From contig JAZNZX010000038.1 of NCBI GenBank assembly GCA_045595185.1, positions 62,001 through 126,000 on the forward strand: DNA of 64,000 nt. The letters run 5' to 3'. The first letter of the stretch is position 1, and each line of letters opens with the position of its first letter. The stretch comes from Fimenecus sp045595185 (GTDB lineage: Bacteria; Bacillota; Clostridia; Oscillospirales; Acutalibacteraceae). Shown here piece by piece: positions 32,492 through 40,286 of the stretch. The notes under the pieces were generated by a model. The model was not told the DNA's origin and ran no database searches. It saw nothing but the letters and a program-made list of their open reading frames with translations. A program made the translations under genes and the position numbers.

Positions 32492-32867
32492 ATGTTATGA
32501 GCCTTGCCGTCTTAGTCCAGAGGATGACCGCTATGGTCGCTCTGAGACTTTTTATAAGAAATACGGATTTCATTTTGAGGAAGTCTGGAATCTCGATGGC
32601 GAGACGGCGTATTTTATTCTTATAAGACTTGTTCAGCTTCGTCGCGTTGGTGGTGGCGGCTGTCCCGGCAAATTTGCAAGGGGAGTAGGAGACAACCCAT
32701 GGTCGCCATCTGATGCTGATTTTAAGCGTTGGAATACTCAGCTTGACAAGATGATAAGAGGATTCTATCTTTACTGTAGTAAGTTTTTCCTTACCGAAAA
32801 AGAGCAGAAGATTGTCAACAAGGCAAAGAAGTTATTCATAGAGAATTTTGAAGCCTTGTGGTATTGA
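32454..32867 (+). CDS. Unknown protein
   Basis: 137 residues, basic, with a G-G-G-G-C-P-G-K turn near residue 70 and helical C-terminal half. AAAGGAG precedes the ATG. No family recognised. Confidence 0.75.
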   Translation: MKDGKITLNRAVKCYEPCRLSPEDDRYGRSETFYKKYGFHFEEVWNLDGETAYFILIRLVQLRRVGGGGCPGKFARGVGDNPWSPSDADFKRWNTQLDKMIRGFYLYCSKFFLTEKEQKIVNKAKKLFIENFEALWY

Positions 32868-32876
32868 GGTGGGAAT

Positions 32877-33389
32877 ATGGGAGACTATGTAGCTACATAT
32901 AAAGGACTTCCTGTTTTTACCGCAAACGTAGGTGAAGAAGGAGTCACTTCATGCGAGGAATTTGCTCAAGCCTTGCGTGAAGCTATTTATAATTTAAGGA
33001 ATATTAAGACTTGGATTGAGTGTTGGTATGACCCTTTTGAAATGCAGACAAAAATTGTCGTTATTCAAGATAAGTTTATTACTATTGACAGAATGATAGT
33101 TACGCATGATGAATATGGAGAACAACAATATAGCTTTCAAAGTAATAAATATTTGAATAAAGACGCAAAAGAGATTGCTGTTTTTTATATCAAAATCAAT
33201 AGATTCTTAAGCCCAATGACTGACGAGTCTTATATAGAACTGGTTAATTATATTTTACCAGAGAAAAAAGAGGAAGAAAAGAAAGAAGGGAAAACGCTTG
33301 TTGCATTAAGATGTCCTTCTTGCGGCGGAGCAGTTAACCCTGAAACAATGACTTGTGATTACTGTGCTACAAAAGTAGTATGGAGATAA
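32877..33389 (+). CDS. Protein with C-terminal zinc ribbon
   Basis: 170 residues: a mixed alpha/beta domain, a Lys/Glu-rich linker (about 132-142), and a zinc ribbon C-P-S-C-G-G ... C-D-Y-C (150-166). Similar ribbons end several proteins in this window (27805, 57518). Unknown function. Confidence 0.78.
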   Translation: MGDYVATYKGLPVFTANVGEEGVTSCEEFAQALREAIYNLRNIKTWIECWYDPFEMQTKIVVIQDKFITIDRMIVTHDEYGEQQYSFQSNKYLNKDAKEIAVFYIKINRFLSPMTDESYIELVNYILPEKKEEEKKEGKTLVALRCPSCGGAVNPETMTCDYCATKVVWR

Positions 33390-33402
33390 AGGAGGAATTA
33401 TA

Positions 33403-33672
33403 ATGGGTGACGATAAGCTTTTATATCCTAAGAGTAAGTTTAGATTCCATCTGACTAAGCTCAGAAGAGTTGAGGATGAAGAGGGCGATAAGAGATTTGT
33501 AGTGGTAAGTTCTGAAATCATTCAGGGCAATGGAAAGCAATTCAGAGAATCTCTTTATGGCACAGACACACATATTGAGATTGTTACTGAAAAGCCAGAC
33601 CACTTCAAGCTCAATCAGATTTATATGCTGGCAACTCGTGATGTTGTTTGGCTTTGGGCAGAGGAGGCTTAA
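33403..33672 (+). CDS. Small unknown protein
   Basis: 89 residues, beta-rich and charged, with AAAGGAGG just upstream. Unrecognised. Confidence 0.75.
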   Translation: MGDDKLLYPKSKFRFHLTKLRRVEDEEGDKRFVVVSSEIIQGNGKQFRESLYGTDTHIEIVTEKPDHFKLNQIYMLATRDVVWLWAEEA

Positions 33673-33674
33673 AC

Positions 33675-34043
33675 ATGATTAAGGTTTTTATTTCTCAGCC
33701 GATGCAGGATAGACCACAGGATGTTATTCTCAGAGAAAGAAAAGCCATTGAAGTTATTATAAAAACCATGTTTACTGGGCAAGATGTATATTTTATTGAC
33801 TCCTTTATTCAAGGAGCAAAAGATGTAAACCCCTTGTTTTGTCTTGGTCATTCTTTAATGGCTTTGTCAAAGGCTGATATAGCTGTGTTTGCCCCAGACT
33901 GGTATAAGTCAAGGGGCTGTAAGGTTGAATGGAGATGCTGTATAGAGTATGGTATTCGTACCTGCACTATTGACTATGATGACTTAAAGGAGGTCGCAAA
34001 TGATTGGAGCAGTAATAGGGGATGTAGTAGGCTCTCGCTTTGA
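33675..34043 (+). CDS. Nucleoside 2-deoxyribosyltransferase-like protein (DUF4406 type)
   Basis: 122 residues. V-F-I-S-Q-P-M-Q at the N terminus and S-L-M-A-L-S-K-A-D-I-A-V-F-A-P-D-W, then R-G-C-x-V-E-W-x-x-x-I-E-Y-G, match the small DUF4406/nucleoside deoxyribosyltransferase-like family. The E-x-x-x-x-x-x-Y-G region carries the expected nucleophile Glu. It may process nucleotides or base-sugar bonds, fitting its place before an ADP-ribosylglycohydrolase. It overlaps that gene by 44 bp. Confidence 0.75.
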   Translation: MIKVFISQPMQDRPQDVILRERKAIEVIIKTMFTGQDVYFIDSFIQGAKDVNPLFCLGHSLMALSKADIAVFAPDWYKSRGCKVEWRCCIEYGIRTCTIDYDDLKEVANDWSSNRGCSRLSL

Positions 34044-34800
34044 GTTCCGAAACCACAAGGATAAAGAGTTCCCTTTGTTCACACAGTCTTGTAAGTGTAC
34101 TGATGATACAATTATGACGGCGGCTATTGCTCTTGCAGTAATGGACCACAAAGAACATAACAGACCTCTCGACGAAGCGGCTGTTCATTGGATGCGTAAG
34201 GTCGGTCAGCCTTTCAAAAAGGCAGGATATGGCGGCAGATTTGCACAATGGATGTATAGTGAGAATCCACGTCCATACAATAGCTGGGGTAATGGTGCGG
34301 CTATGCGTGTATCTGCCTGTGCTTGGGCGGCGGAATCTATGCAGGAAGCCTTACTTATGTCTGATAAAGTTACTGGGGTAACTCATAATCATCCAGAGGG
34401 ACTTAAAGGCGCGGCGGCAGTAACGGCGGCTATTTTCTTGGCTCGTCAACAGAAATCTAAAGAGGAGATTAAGAAGTACATAGAGGAAACTTTTTCTTAC
34501 TTTTTTGACTTCACTATTGATGAAATAAGACCAACCTATCGGTTTAATGAGACCTGTCAGGGAACAGTGCCACAGGCTTTGGAATGTTTCTTTGAGAGTG
34601 AGGATTTTGAGGACTGTCTGCGTCTTGCAATTTCTGTCGGCGGAGACTCTGACACTCTTGCGGCTATCGCTTGTAGTGTAGCAGAAGCATATTATGGTGT
34701 TCCGTGGAACTTGAAGCTGGAAGTGGATAAGTATTTACCGCTTTCTATTCTTGAAATTTTGGAGCGTTTTGAACAGAAATATCCCTGCACATATCTATAA
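34000..34800 (+). CDS. ADP-ribosylglycohydrolase family protein
   Basis: 266 residues. M-I-G-A-V-I-G-D-V-V-G-S at the N terminus, T-D-D-T at about 34-37, N-G-A-A-M-R near 105, and G-G-D-S-D-T-L-A-A-I-A near 217 are the metal and ribose-binding blocks of the DraG/ARH fold. It removes ADP-ribose from proteins or nucleic acid. In a phage it could undo host ADP-ribosylation defences (for example DarT) or recycle ADP-ribose. GGAGG precedes the internal ATG. Confidence 0.9.
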   Translation: MIGAVIGDVVGSRFEFRNHKDKEFPLFTQSCKCTDDTIMTAAIALAVMDHKEHNRPLDEAAVHWMRKVGQPFKKAGYGGRFAQWMYSENPRPYNSWGNGAAMRVSACAWAAESMQEALLMSDKVTGVTHNHPEGLKGAAAVTAAIFLARQQKSKEEIKKYIEETFSYFFDFTIDEIRPTYRFNETCQGTVPQALECFFESEDFEDCLRLAISVGGDSDTLAAIACSVAEAYYGVPWNLKLEVDKYLPLSILEILERFEQKYPCTYL

Positions 34801-34807
34801 TCCTTTG

Positions 34808-34832
34808 CCGCCCAAGGGCGGTAATTTTTTTT
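34808..34832 (+). terminator. Rho-independent terminator
   Basis: CCGCCC / GGGCGG stem with AA loop, then TAA and eight T. Confidence 0.9.
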
Positions 34833-34844
34833 ATTTAAAAAGTC

Positions 34845-34873
34845 TTGACAAATTTTAAAAATTTTGTTAAAAT
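34845..34873 (+). promoter_or_regulatory. Upstream tandem promoter
   Basis: TTGACA (34845-34850), 17-bp spacer, TAAAAT (34868-34873). First of two promoters before the small zinc protein. Confidence 0.75.
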
Positions 34874-34894
34874 CACGTGCGCGCCCGCGCGTAT
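34874..34894. promoter_or_regulatory. GC-rich palindrome, candidate operator
   Basis: A GCGCGC-CC-GCGCG run with near-palindromic flanks sits exactly at the start site of the upstream tandem promoter, in otherwise very AT-rich DNA. A repressor or structural switch is possible; a transcription-start hairpin is an alternative. Confidence 0.5.
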
Positions 34895-34939
34895 ATTTAA
34901 ATAGTATAAAATCAGCAAAAATTTTAAAGATTAAAGTAA

Positions 34940-34968
34940 TTGACTTTTTTCAAAAATTTCGATATAAT
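34940..34968 (+). promoter_or_regulatory. Downstream tandem promoter
   Basis: TTGACT (34940-34945), 17-bp spacer, TATAAT (34963-34968), then the usual TTATAGAAAG start region. Confidence 0.9.
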
Positions 34969-34998
34969 AATTATAGAAAGTTTGAAAGGAGCGAAAGA

Positions 34999-35214
34999 AT
35001 GAAAGTATTGCGAAGCGGCATTAACCTTTATGCACAGAAATGTAATTGCGGCTGTATCTTTGCTTATAGCAAAGCTGATACAGTAGAGGTTCAATGCGGT
35101 ATACAGGAATGGGATACAGAAGTTGAATGTCCCGAATGTCATAAAAGAGAGCACGCATTCTTTTTCACTCAGGATAAATACAAGGAGGAGTTGAAGAATG
35201 AGGATAGGAATTGA
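34999..35214 (+). CDS. Small zinc-binding protein
   Basis: 71 residues with C-N-C-G-C, a later Cys and C-P-E-C-H, enough for one or two zinc sites. ATG at 34999 follows AAAGGAG. It overlaps the nucleotidase gene by 17 bp. Confidence 0.78.
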   Translation: MKVLRSGINLYAQKCNCGCIFAYSKADTVEVQCGIQEWDTEVECPECHKREHAFFFTQDKYKEELKNEDRN

Positions 35215-35764
35215 CCTTGACAACATAGTTGTAAACACAACAGAATCAGTAATTGAATATCTTAATGAACGTGTTCCTAATCTTAATCTTAAGTTGGAAG
35301 ATTGTAAACAGTACTGGCTTGAAAGAAATCTTCCCCACGGCTATGAGCTTCTTGTACAGGAAGCATTTGAGTCCAAGTATATGTGGAAAAAGGTTGATGT
35401 AATCAAGGGAGCAAAGAAATACATCAACAAGCTGAGAAGTGAGGGACATGAAATTTATTTCGTAACCAGTTCACTTCCTTAGAATCTCCGCAAGAAAATC
35501 AAGCATCTTGAAAGAGAGCTGGATTTCTTCGAGCCGGGCTACATCTGGAGACACACAATCAATATTCATAAGAAACAGCTTCTTGACCTTGACGTTCTTA
35601 TTGACGACTGCATCGACAATCTGAACGGCGGCAGAAAGTATACTTCCATTTGTCTTAACTATCCGTGGAACACGAATGTAACTGACCATTCTATTATCCA
35701 TTGTGATAGCTGGAAGGAAATTTATCATGAAGTAAAGGCGATTGAGGAAGGAGAATACGCATGA
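35198..35764 (+). CDS. 5'(3')-deoxyribonucleotidase-like HAD phosphatase
   Basis: 188 residues; TAG at 35480 read as Gln joins N- and C-terminal halves. HAD motifs: I-G-I-D-L-D-N at residues 3-9 with both catalytic Asp, V-T-S-S about 89-92, a Lys region, and L-I-D-D-C-I-D-N near 130. This matches the NT5C family, which dephosphorylates dNMPs and could tune the phage nucleotide pool together with ThyX. Ends in ATGA overlap. Confidence 0.82.
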
Positions 35765-36261
35765 CGGATATTCCGCTTTTCGTATATGACGGAATCGAAT
35801 TTTACAACTTCGAGCAGATTAAGGAGCATGAAGATGCTCTTGTCAATGTCTGCTACCAGTTCGACTGGAAAGATGAAGCCTGCAATGCAGAGCGTGACAG
35901 ATTCAGCGATGCAGTTGACGAGTACCTTTACAAGGTTCTTGAGTTCTATGTCGAAAAAGAAAAAGAGGAAGACGAGTATACCGAGGAGCTGTTCGAGCTG
36001 AAAAAGGCTATCTTCCAGTTCATCGAATCACAGGAATGGCTGTGGCGCGAATCAAGCGACACAGAGCTGCTTGAGTATGACCTTGAAAAAAGCTATGCAG
36101 AGAAAATCGCCTATTTCAAGGCTCCGGGTACTGATGATATCTATTACGCAATCAAGTACACCGATTCTCCGTACACCTCTATCATGGAAGACATCGACGA
36201 CAGCGAAATCACTCGCGTTAAGAGAGTTCCTAAGATGAGTTATGAATACATCCCAGAATGA
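35761..36261 (+). CDS. Acidic unknown protein
   Basis: 166 residues, strongly acidic (many Glu/Asp), largely helical. GAAGGAG precedes the start. No family recognised; a DNA-mimic role is conceivable on charge alone but not shown. Confidence 0.78.
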   Translation: MTDIPLFVYDGIEFYNFEQIKEHEDALVNVCYQFDWKDEACNAERDRFSDAVDEYLYKVLEFYVEKEKEEDEYTEELFELKKAIFQFIESQEWLWRESSDTELLEYDLEKSYAEKIAYFKAPGTDDIYYAIKYTDSPYTSIMEDIDDSEITRVKRVPKMSYEYIPE

Positions 36262-36284
36262 AAAAATTCTGAAATGAAAAATAG

Positions 36285-36313
36285 TTGACTTTTTCTAAAA
36301 TTTTTAGTATAAT
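36285..36313 (+). promoter_or_regulatory. Promoter of RNA-ligase operon
   Basis: TTGACT (36285-36290), 17-bp spacer, TATAAT (36308-36313), then the conserved TATTATAGAAA start region. Confidence 0.92.
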
Positions 36314-36349
36314 TATTATAGAAAATGAAACGGAAAGGAAGAATGAGAA

Positions 36350-37246
36350 ATGAAAAAGTACAAGGACATTGAGCGTCTTAAGGATAAGTACGCTCCCGCT
36401 TTTAAGGCTGGCGAGCATATCACTATCACTGAGAAGATTGATGGTGCAAATGCATCAATCGTTGTAAACGAGGACGGTACACTTACCGCTTGCTCTCGTC
36501 GTAATGAGCTTAACCAGAACAACACTCTTCAGGGCTTCTACGACTTCGTTCAGACACTTGACGCTTCTATCGTTTCAGCAGCACTTACAAGTCGTTACAT
36601 TCTTTTCGGTGAGTGGCTTGTAAAGCACACAATTCGTTACCCCGAGGACAAGATGAAGCAGTTCTACGTTTTCGATGTTTACGACACCGAGACAGAGCAG
36701 TATATGCCTTGGGATTTCACAAAGCAGATTGCGGAGTTCATCGGTCTTAAGACTGTTCCGCTGTTCTACGATGGTCCTTTCATCTCTTGGGAGCATATCT
36801 ACTCTTTCGTCGGCAAGACTGAGATGGGTGGTGAGCCTACAGGTGAGGGCGTTGTAATCAAGTCTCAGGACCGTCTTGACAACAAGTTCAGCGGCACACC
36901 TGAGTATGTGAAGATTGTTGCAAAGGAGTTCTCTGAGGTACATCAGTCAAAGCCTCAGAAGGAGATTGACCCTGAGAAGCTCGCTGCAAAGCAGGCTGCT
37001 GAGGACCTCGCTGCAACTATTGTAACTGCTCGTCGTGTGGAGAAGTCTATCCAGAAGCTCGTTGAGGACGGTATCGTTCCTGAGGACTGGGACGAGAAGT
37101 CTCTTGGTGTAATCGCAAAGCATCTTCCTCGTGCAGTTTACAACGACTGCGTAAAGGAGGAGCCTGAGACAGTTGCTCAGATTGAGAACTTCGGCAAGAT
37201 TTGCGGCTCACTTACAATGAAGCTCGCAAGGGAGGCAGTTAAGTGA
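36350..37246 (+). CDS. Rnl2-type RNA ligase
   Basis: 298 residues. The nucleotidyl-lysine motif T-E-K-I-D-G-A-N puts the catalytic Lys at 29; motif III-like L-F-G-E-W-L-V (about 85), E-G-V-V-I-K (about 163-168) and V-K-I-V (about 184) complete the adenylyltransferase core, followed by a helical tail. Length and motif spacing fit T4 Rnl2/Naegleria-type ligases that seal 3'-OH/5'-P nicks in duplex RNA. Part of the RNA repair set. The next gene starts with GTG overlapping the TGA. Confidence 0.9.
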   Translation: MKKYKDIERLKDKYAPAFKAGEHITITEKIDGANASIVVNEDGTLTACSRRNELNQNNTLQGFYDFVQTLDASIVSAALTSRYILFGEWLVKHTIRYPEDKMKQFYVFDVYDTETEQYMPWDFTKQIAEFIGLKTVPLFYDGPFISWEHIYSFVGKTEMGGEPTGEGVVIKSQDRLDNKFSGTPEYVKIVAKEFSEVHQSKPQKEIDPEKLAAKQAAEDLAATIVTARRVEKSIQKLVEDGIVPEDWDEKSLGVIAKHLPRAVYNDCVKEEPETVAQIENFGKICGSLTMKLAREAVK

Positions 37247-38007
37247 GGACATATTGGGATAGTTGGCATAATCCAACGCCAGACAGTCTTGCCAATGTTT
37301 TTGGCAAACTTCCAAAATATAATGCAGATGGAACTCCCCTTGAAGGGGCAATCACAGAAACTATTGATAAAGTTTTACAGGAGGATAATACTATGGAAAT
37401 GGGTAATTTTATGCAGGGAATGTTCGGTCCGATTAAGGGCGGTCTTTGTCGTATGACAGTTGATGGCAATATCGCTATCAAGGTTCCGGGCGGCTATAAG
37501 ACTTACAATCCTACGCAGAAGGCGTTCATCAACTGCGACAGCTTCGTATTCGATATCGGTGATGAGATGTTCTTCGTTATTCCTACAAATACAGTAACAG
37601 TCGGCGATATCATCATGGTTAGCGGCGAGCCTCGTTATGTGCTCAAGGTTGCAGATGACATGATTACTTGCATCAACTACAAGAGCGGTACTGTCGAGAA
37701 TATTATGCCTGAGCGTCACATGTTCATGGGCAATACTTACTTCTACGGTAAGATTATGAGCCTGTTCGGTAACATGGGCGGTATGCTCGGCGGTGGAGAA
37801 GGCGCACAGAACGCTATGAAGTTCATGATGATGAAGCAGCTCTGCCAGAACATGGGTGGCAAGGATAGCGGCATGAATCCTATGATGATGATGATGATGA
37901 TGAACGGTGGCGGCATGAATATGTTCGACAATCTGTTCAAGGCTGCAAATCCTGCTGTTCCTACTACTACAGTAGCAGCACCTACTGATGTAAAGGAGGG
38001 AGAATAA
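37243..38007 (+). CDS. Met/Gly-rich unknown protein, GTG start
   Basis: 254 residues. GTG start overlaps the upstream stop and has GGGAGG at the right distance; an internal ATG at 37393 with its own AGGAGG could give a shorter second product. Residues 50-165 look like small beta barrels; the C terminus is Met/Gly/Asn-rich with an uninterrupted run of seven Met encoded by ATG repeats. Found between an RNA ligase and a vWA protein. Unrecognised. Confidence 0.75.
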   Translation: MRTYWDSWHNPTPDSLANVFGKLPKYNADGTPLEGAITETIDKVLQEDNTMEMGNFMQGMFGPIKGGLCRMTVDGNIAIKVPGGYKTYNPTQKAFINCDSFVFDIGDEMFFVIPTNTVTVGDIIMVSGEPRYVLKVADDMITCINYKSGTVENIMPERHMFMGNTYFYGKIMSLFGNMGGMLGGGEGAQNAMKFMMMKQLCQNMGGKDSGMNPMMMMMMMNGGGMNMFDNLFKAANPAVPTTTVAAPTDVKEGE

Positions 38008-38008
38008 T

Positions 38009-38158
38009 ATGGGCGCACCTTGCAATATTGATATGAATACCTATGCCGATGATGAATACATCGTCGGTGTAGACCTCGCTAATGCAGAGATTGCAGAAGC
38101 AGAGGAAATGATTAGCGAAGAAGTAGCTGTTAAGTTTGAGCTTAAGGAGGATAAGTAA
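38009..38158 (+). CDS. Tiny acidic protein
   Basis: 49 residues, ends acidic (A-E-I-A-E-A-E-E-M-I-S-E-E). GGAGGG 8 bp upstream; its TAA overlaps the vWA gene ATG (TAATG). Possibly a partner of the vWA protein. Confidence 0.7.
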   Translation: MGAPCNIDMNTYADDEYIVGVDLANAEIAEAEEMISEEVAVKFELKEDK

Positions 38159-39036
38159 TGGGTGGAGGAAGCTGGACCGAAGAGGCATTTCGTGGATATT
38201 CTAAGTCTATGAGCAGAGGAATCCGCAGTGACGGCACTGTTTTACTCAGCCATGATGTAAAGCAGAATTATACTCAGAACCGTCTCGCAGATGTTCTCGA
38301 CCCTCTTAACGTAAAGAGAGAGTGTAGGGATAGCGCTGAGCATCCTAATACCATTCCTGTAATTCTTGCTCTCGATGTAACTGGCTCTATGGGCGATACT
38401 GCAAACGAAGTTGCGGCAAAGCTCGGCGTTATTATGACTGAGCTCTACAAGGAAGTAACTGACGTTGAGTTCATGATTATGGGTATCGGCGACTTCGTAT
38501 ATGACAGAGCTCCGCTTCAGGTTTCTCAGTTTGAGTCTGACGTGCGTATTGCGGAGCAGCTTGACAAGATTTACTTTGAGGGCGGCGGCGGACCGAATGC
38601 ATATGAGTCTTACTCTGGTGCGTGGGCATTTGCCGCAACACAGACCGACCTCGACTGCTGGAAGAGAGGTAAGCGTGGTATTATCATCACAATGGGTGAT
38701 GAGCAGCTCAATCCTTATCTGCCTCGTCGTGAATATGAGAGGGTAACTGGACAGGAGGGCTGTTTCCAGACAAATGACAAGGATATCGACACTGACGCTG
38801 TTTATGCAGTAGCAAGTCAGAAGTATGATATCTACCACATCAATATCGAACACGGTCGTATTCCCAACATGAGCGGCTGGAACAGAACGCTCGGCGAAGA
38901 CCATGTATATGGTTGCCGTGTAGATGGTCTTGCTCAGGTAATCGCTCAGATTATCGCTCAGCACGAAGATGACATTATTCCTGCGGAAACGGCAGACGTT
39001 CCTGTAATCGGTTTCACAAACGAGATTTCTTGGTAA
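38158..39036 (+). CDS. von Willebrand factor A domain protein
   Basis: 292 residues. MIDAS motif D-V-T-G-S-M near residue 72, later Thr and Asp metal ligands (G-I-G-D; M-G-D-E) and alternating strands/helices of a single vWA fold. These domains organise metal-dependent protein complexes. It lies between the Rnl2 ligase and the kinase-HD enzyme; a second vWA protein is the DUF2828 protein at 42780. AAGGAGG precedes the start. Confidence 0.85.
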   Translation: MGGGSWTEEAFRGYSKSMSRGIRSDGTVLLSHDVKQNYTQNRLADVLDPLNVKRECRDSAEHPNTIPVILALDVTGSMGDTANEVAAKLGVIMTELYKEVTDVEFMIMGIGDFVYDRAPLQVSQFESDVRIAEQLDKIYFEGGGGPNAYESYSGAWAFAATQTDLDCWKRGKRGIIITMGDEQLNPYLPRREYERVTGQEGCFQTNDKDIDTDAVYAVASQKYDIYHINIEHGRIPNMSGWNRTLGEDHVYGCRVDGLAQVIAQIIAQHEDDIIPAETADVPVIGFTNEISW

Positions 39037-39048
39037 AGGAGAATATAA

Positions 39049-40215
39049 ATGACGGACATTAAAATTGTAACTGGACTGAACTATGGTGACGAGTCGAAAG
39101 GACTCGTTGCCAATGCAGTCTCTACTTCTACCTGTTTAAATGTTATGCCTTCGAACTCTTGTCAGAGGGCACATACGGTAGTGGAGAACGGTGTAAGGAG
39201 AGTGTTCCGTCATTTTGGTAGCGGTACTCTCAAGGGTGCCGCTACTTATTTTGCCGATAGGTTTCTCGTAAATCCTGCTATGTTTAGGCAGGAATGGGAA
39301 GACCTCGCCGCAATGGGTGTAACTCCAAAGGTATATTGCCGTGCGTCTGTAAGAATTATTACAGTAATGGATATGTATGCCAACGTATACCTTGAAAAGC
39401 TAAGAGGAGATAAGTCTCATTCCTCAACGGGATGCGGCGTTTGGGAAGCTCTTAACCGTCAGAATACTTTGACCAACGAGAAAAACGTATATGCTTTCTC
39501 TGATATTATCGCATACTACGAAGAGCTTTTCAAGAAGTGGAACCACGGCACGATTGATGAAGAAGCACAAGATTGGCTCCACGGCGCAGCTCTTAAAGCA
39601 AATTCTGATAATGACCTTAGATTTTTCTACGAGCACGTAGAGGTTATTGAGGACGATATTCAGGAAAAAGCACTTTTCCACTCATATCCTCTTATCGTTT
39701 TTGAGAACGGTCAAGGCTTACTTCTTGATGACGATTACTGTCTTGACTATGACCATAATACTCCTGCCAATGTAGGCTCAAAGGAGTCTGCAAAACTTAT
39801 CAGAAAGAATTTCGATGATGCAAATGAAGTCAACATCGAAGCTCTCTATGTCACTCGTTCTTACCTTACTCGTCATGGTAAGGGTGTCATTGGCGTAAGG
39901 GATAATTGCGAATGCGATAAGGCAGAAATCAATCCTGATATGGTAGACCTCACTAACGTTCCTAACCCTCATCAGGGTACTCTCCGCTATGGTAAATTTA
40001 CTCAAAATGAAGCTATGGCGGCAATGTCTCGTGTAATGAAAGACTGGCATCAGCTCACTAAGCGTGGCTTCAGAGAAGCAAAGACTTCTGTTGTGGTTAC
40101 TCATATGAATGAGTTCCAGAGTCCTGAGCTTATGAATGCATTGAAGTATTCTCCTAATAAAGCATACATTTCTACTGACGAGAGTACAATTCAAGAGAAA
40201 AATTTTGAGTACTAA
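39049..40215 (+). CDS. Adenylosuccinate synthetase-family protein (PurA/PurZ-like)
   Basis: 388 residues, slightly shorter than cellular PurA (~430). N-terminal G-L-N-Y-G-D-E-S-K-G is the PurA P-loop G-x-x-W-G-D-E-G-K-G; F-E-N-G-Q-G-L-L-L-D-D-D matches F-E-G-A-Q-G-x-L-L-D; V-T-R-S-Y-L-T-R-H-G-K-G corresponds to the Y-x-T-R-V-G-x-G substrate loop. The catalytic Asp of G-D-E is present. Family members ligate aspartate to IMP (PurA) or dGMP (PurZ, diaminopurine phages). Substrate cannot be decided here, and no DatZ/MazZ partner is in the window. Confidence 0.78.
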   Translation: MTDIKIVTGLNYGDESKGLVANAVSTSTCLNVMPSNSCQRAHTVVENGVRRVFRHFGSGTLKGAATYFADRFLVNPAMFRQEWEDLAAMGVTPKVYCRASVRIITVMDMYANVYLEKLRGDKSHSSTGCGVWEALNRQNTLTNEKNVYAFSDIIAYYEELFKKWNHGTIDEEAQDWLHGAALKANSDNDLRFFYEHVEVIEDDIQEKALFHSYPLIVFENGQGLLLDDDYCLDYDHNTPANVGSKESAKLIRKNFDDANEVNIEALYVTRSYLTRHGKGVIGVRDNCECDKAEINPDMVDLTNVPNPHQGTLRYGKFTQNEAMAAMSRVMKDWHQLTKRGFREAKTSVVVTHMNEFQSPELMNALKYSPNKAYISTDESTIQEKNFEY

Positions 40216-40220
40216 TAATC

Positions 40221-40249
40221 TTGACTTTTTCTATAATTTTTGCTATAAT
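40221..40249 (+). promoter_or_regulatory. Promoter of kinase-HD gene
   Basis: TTGACT (40221-40226), 17-bp spacer, TATAAT (40244-40249), TATTATAGAAAG after it. Confidence 0.92.
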
Positions 40250-40286
40250 TATTATAGAAAGTTGAGAGAAAGAAAGGAGAATTCAA

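Noticed and set aside
34808..34980. Origin of replication in the AT-rich gap with GC palindrome
   Set aside because: No iterons or DnaA-type boxes; two promoters and a terminator explain most of the sequence.
39049..40215. Proof of a diaminopurine (Z) genome
   Set aside because: A PurA/PurZ-like gene alone is not enough; no DatZ, MazZ or DpoZ is visible and the catalytic Asp is retained.
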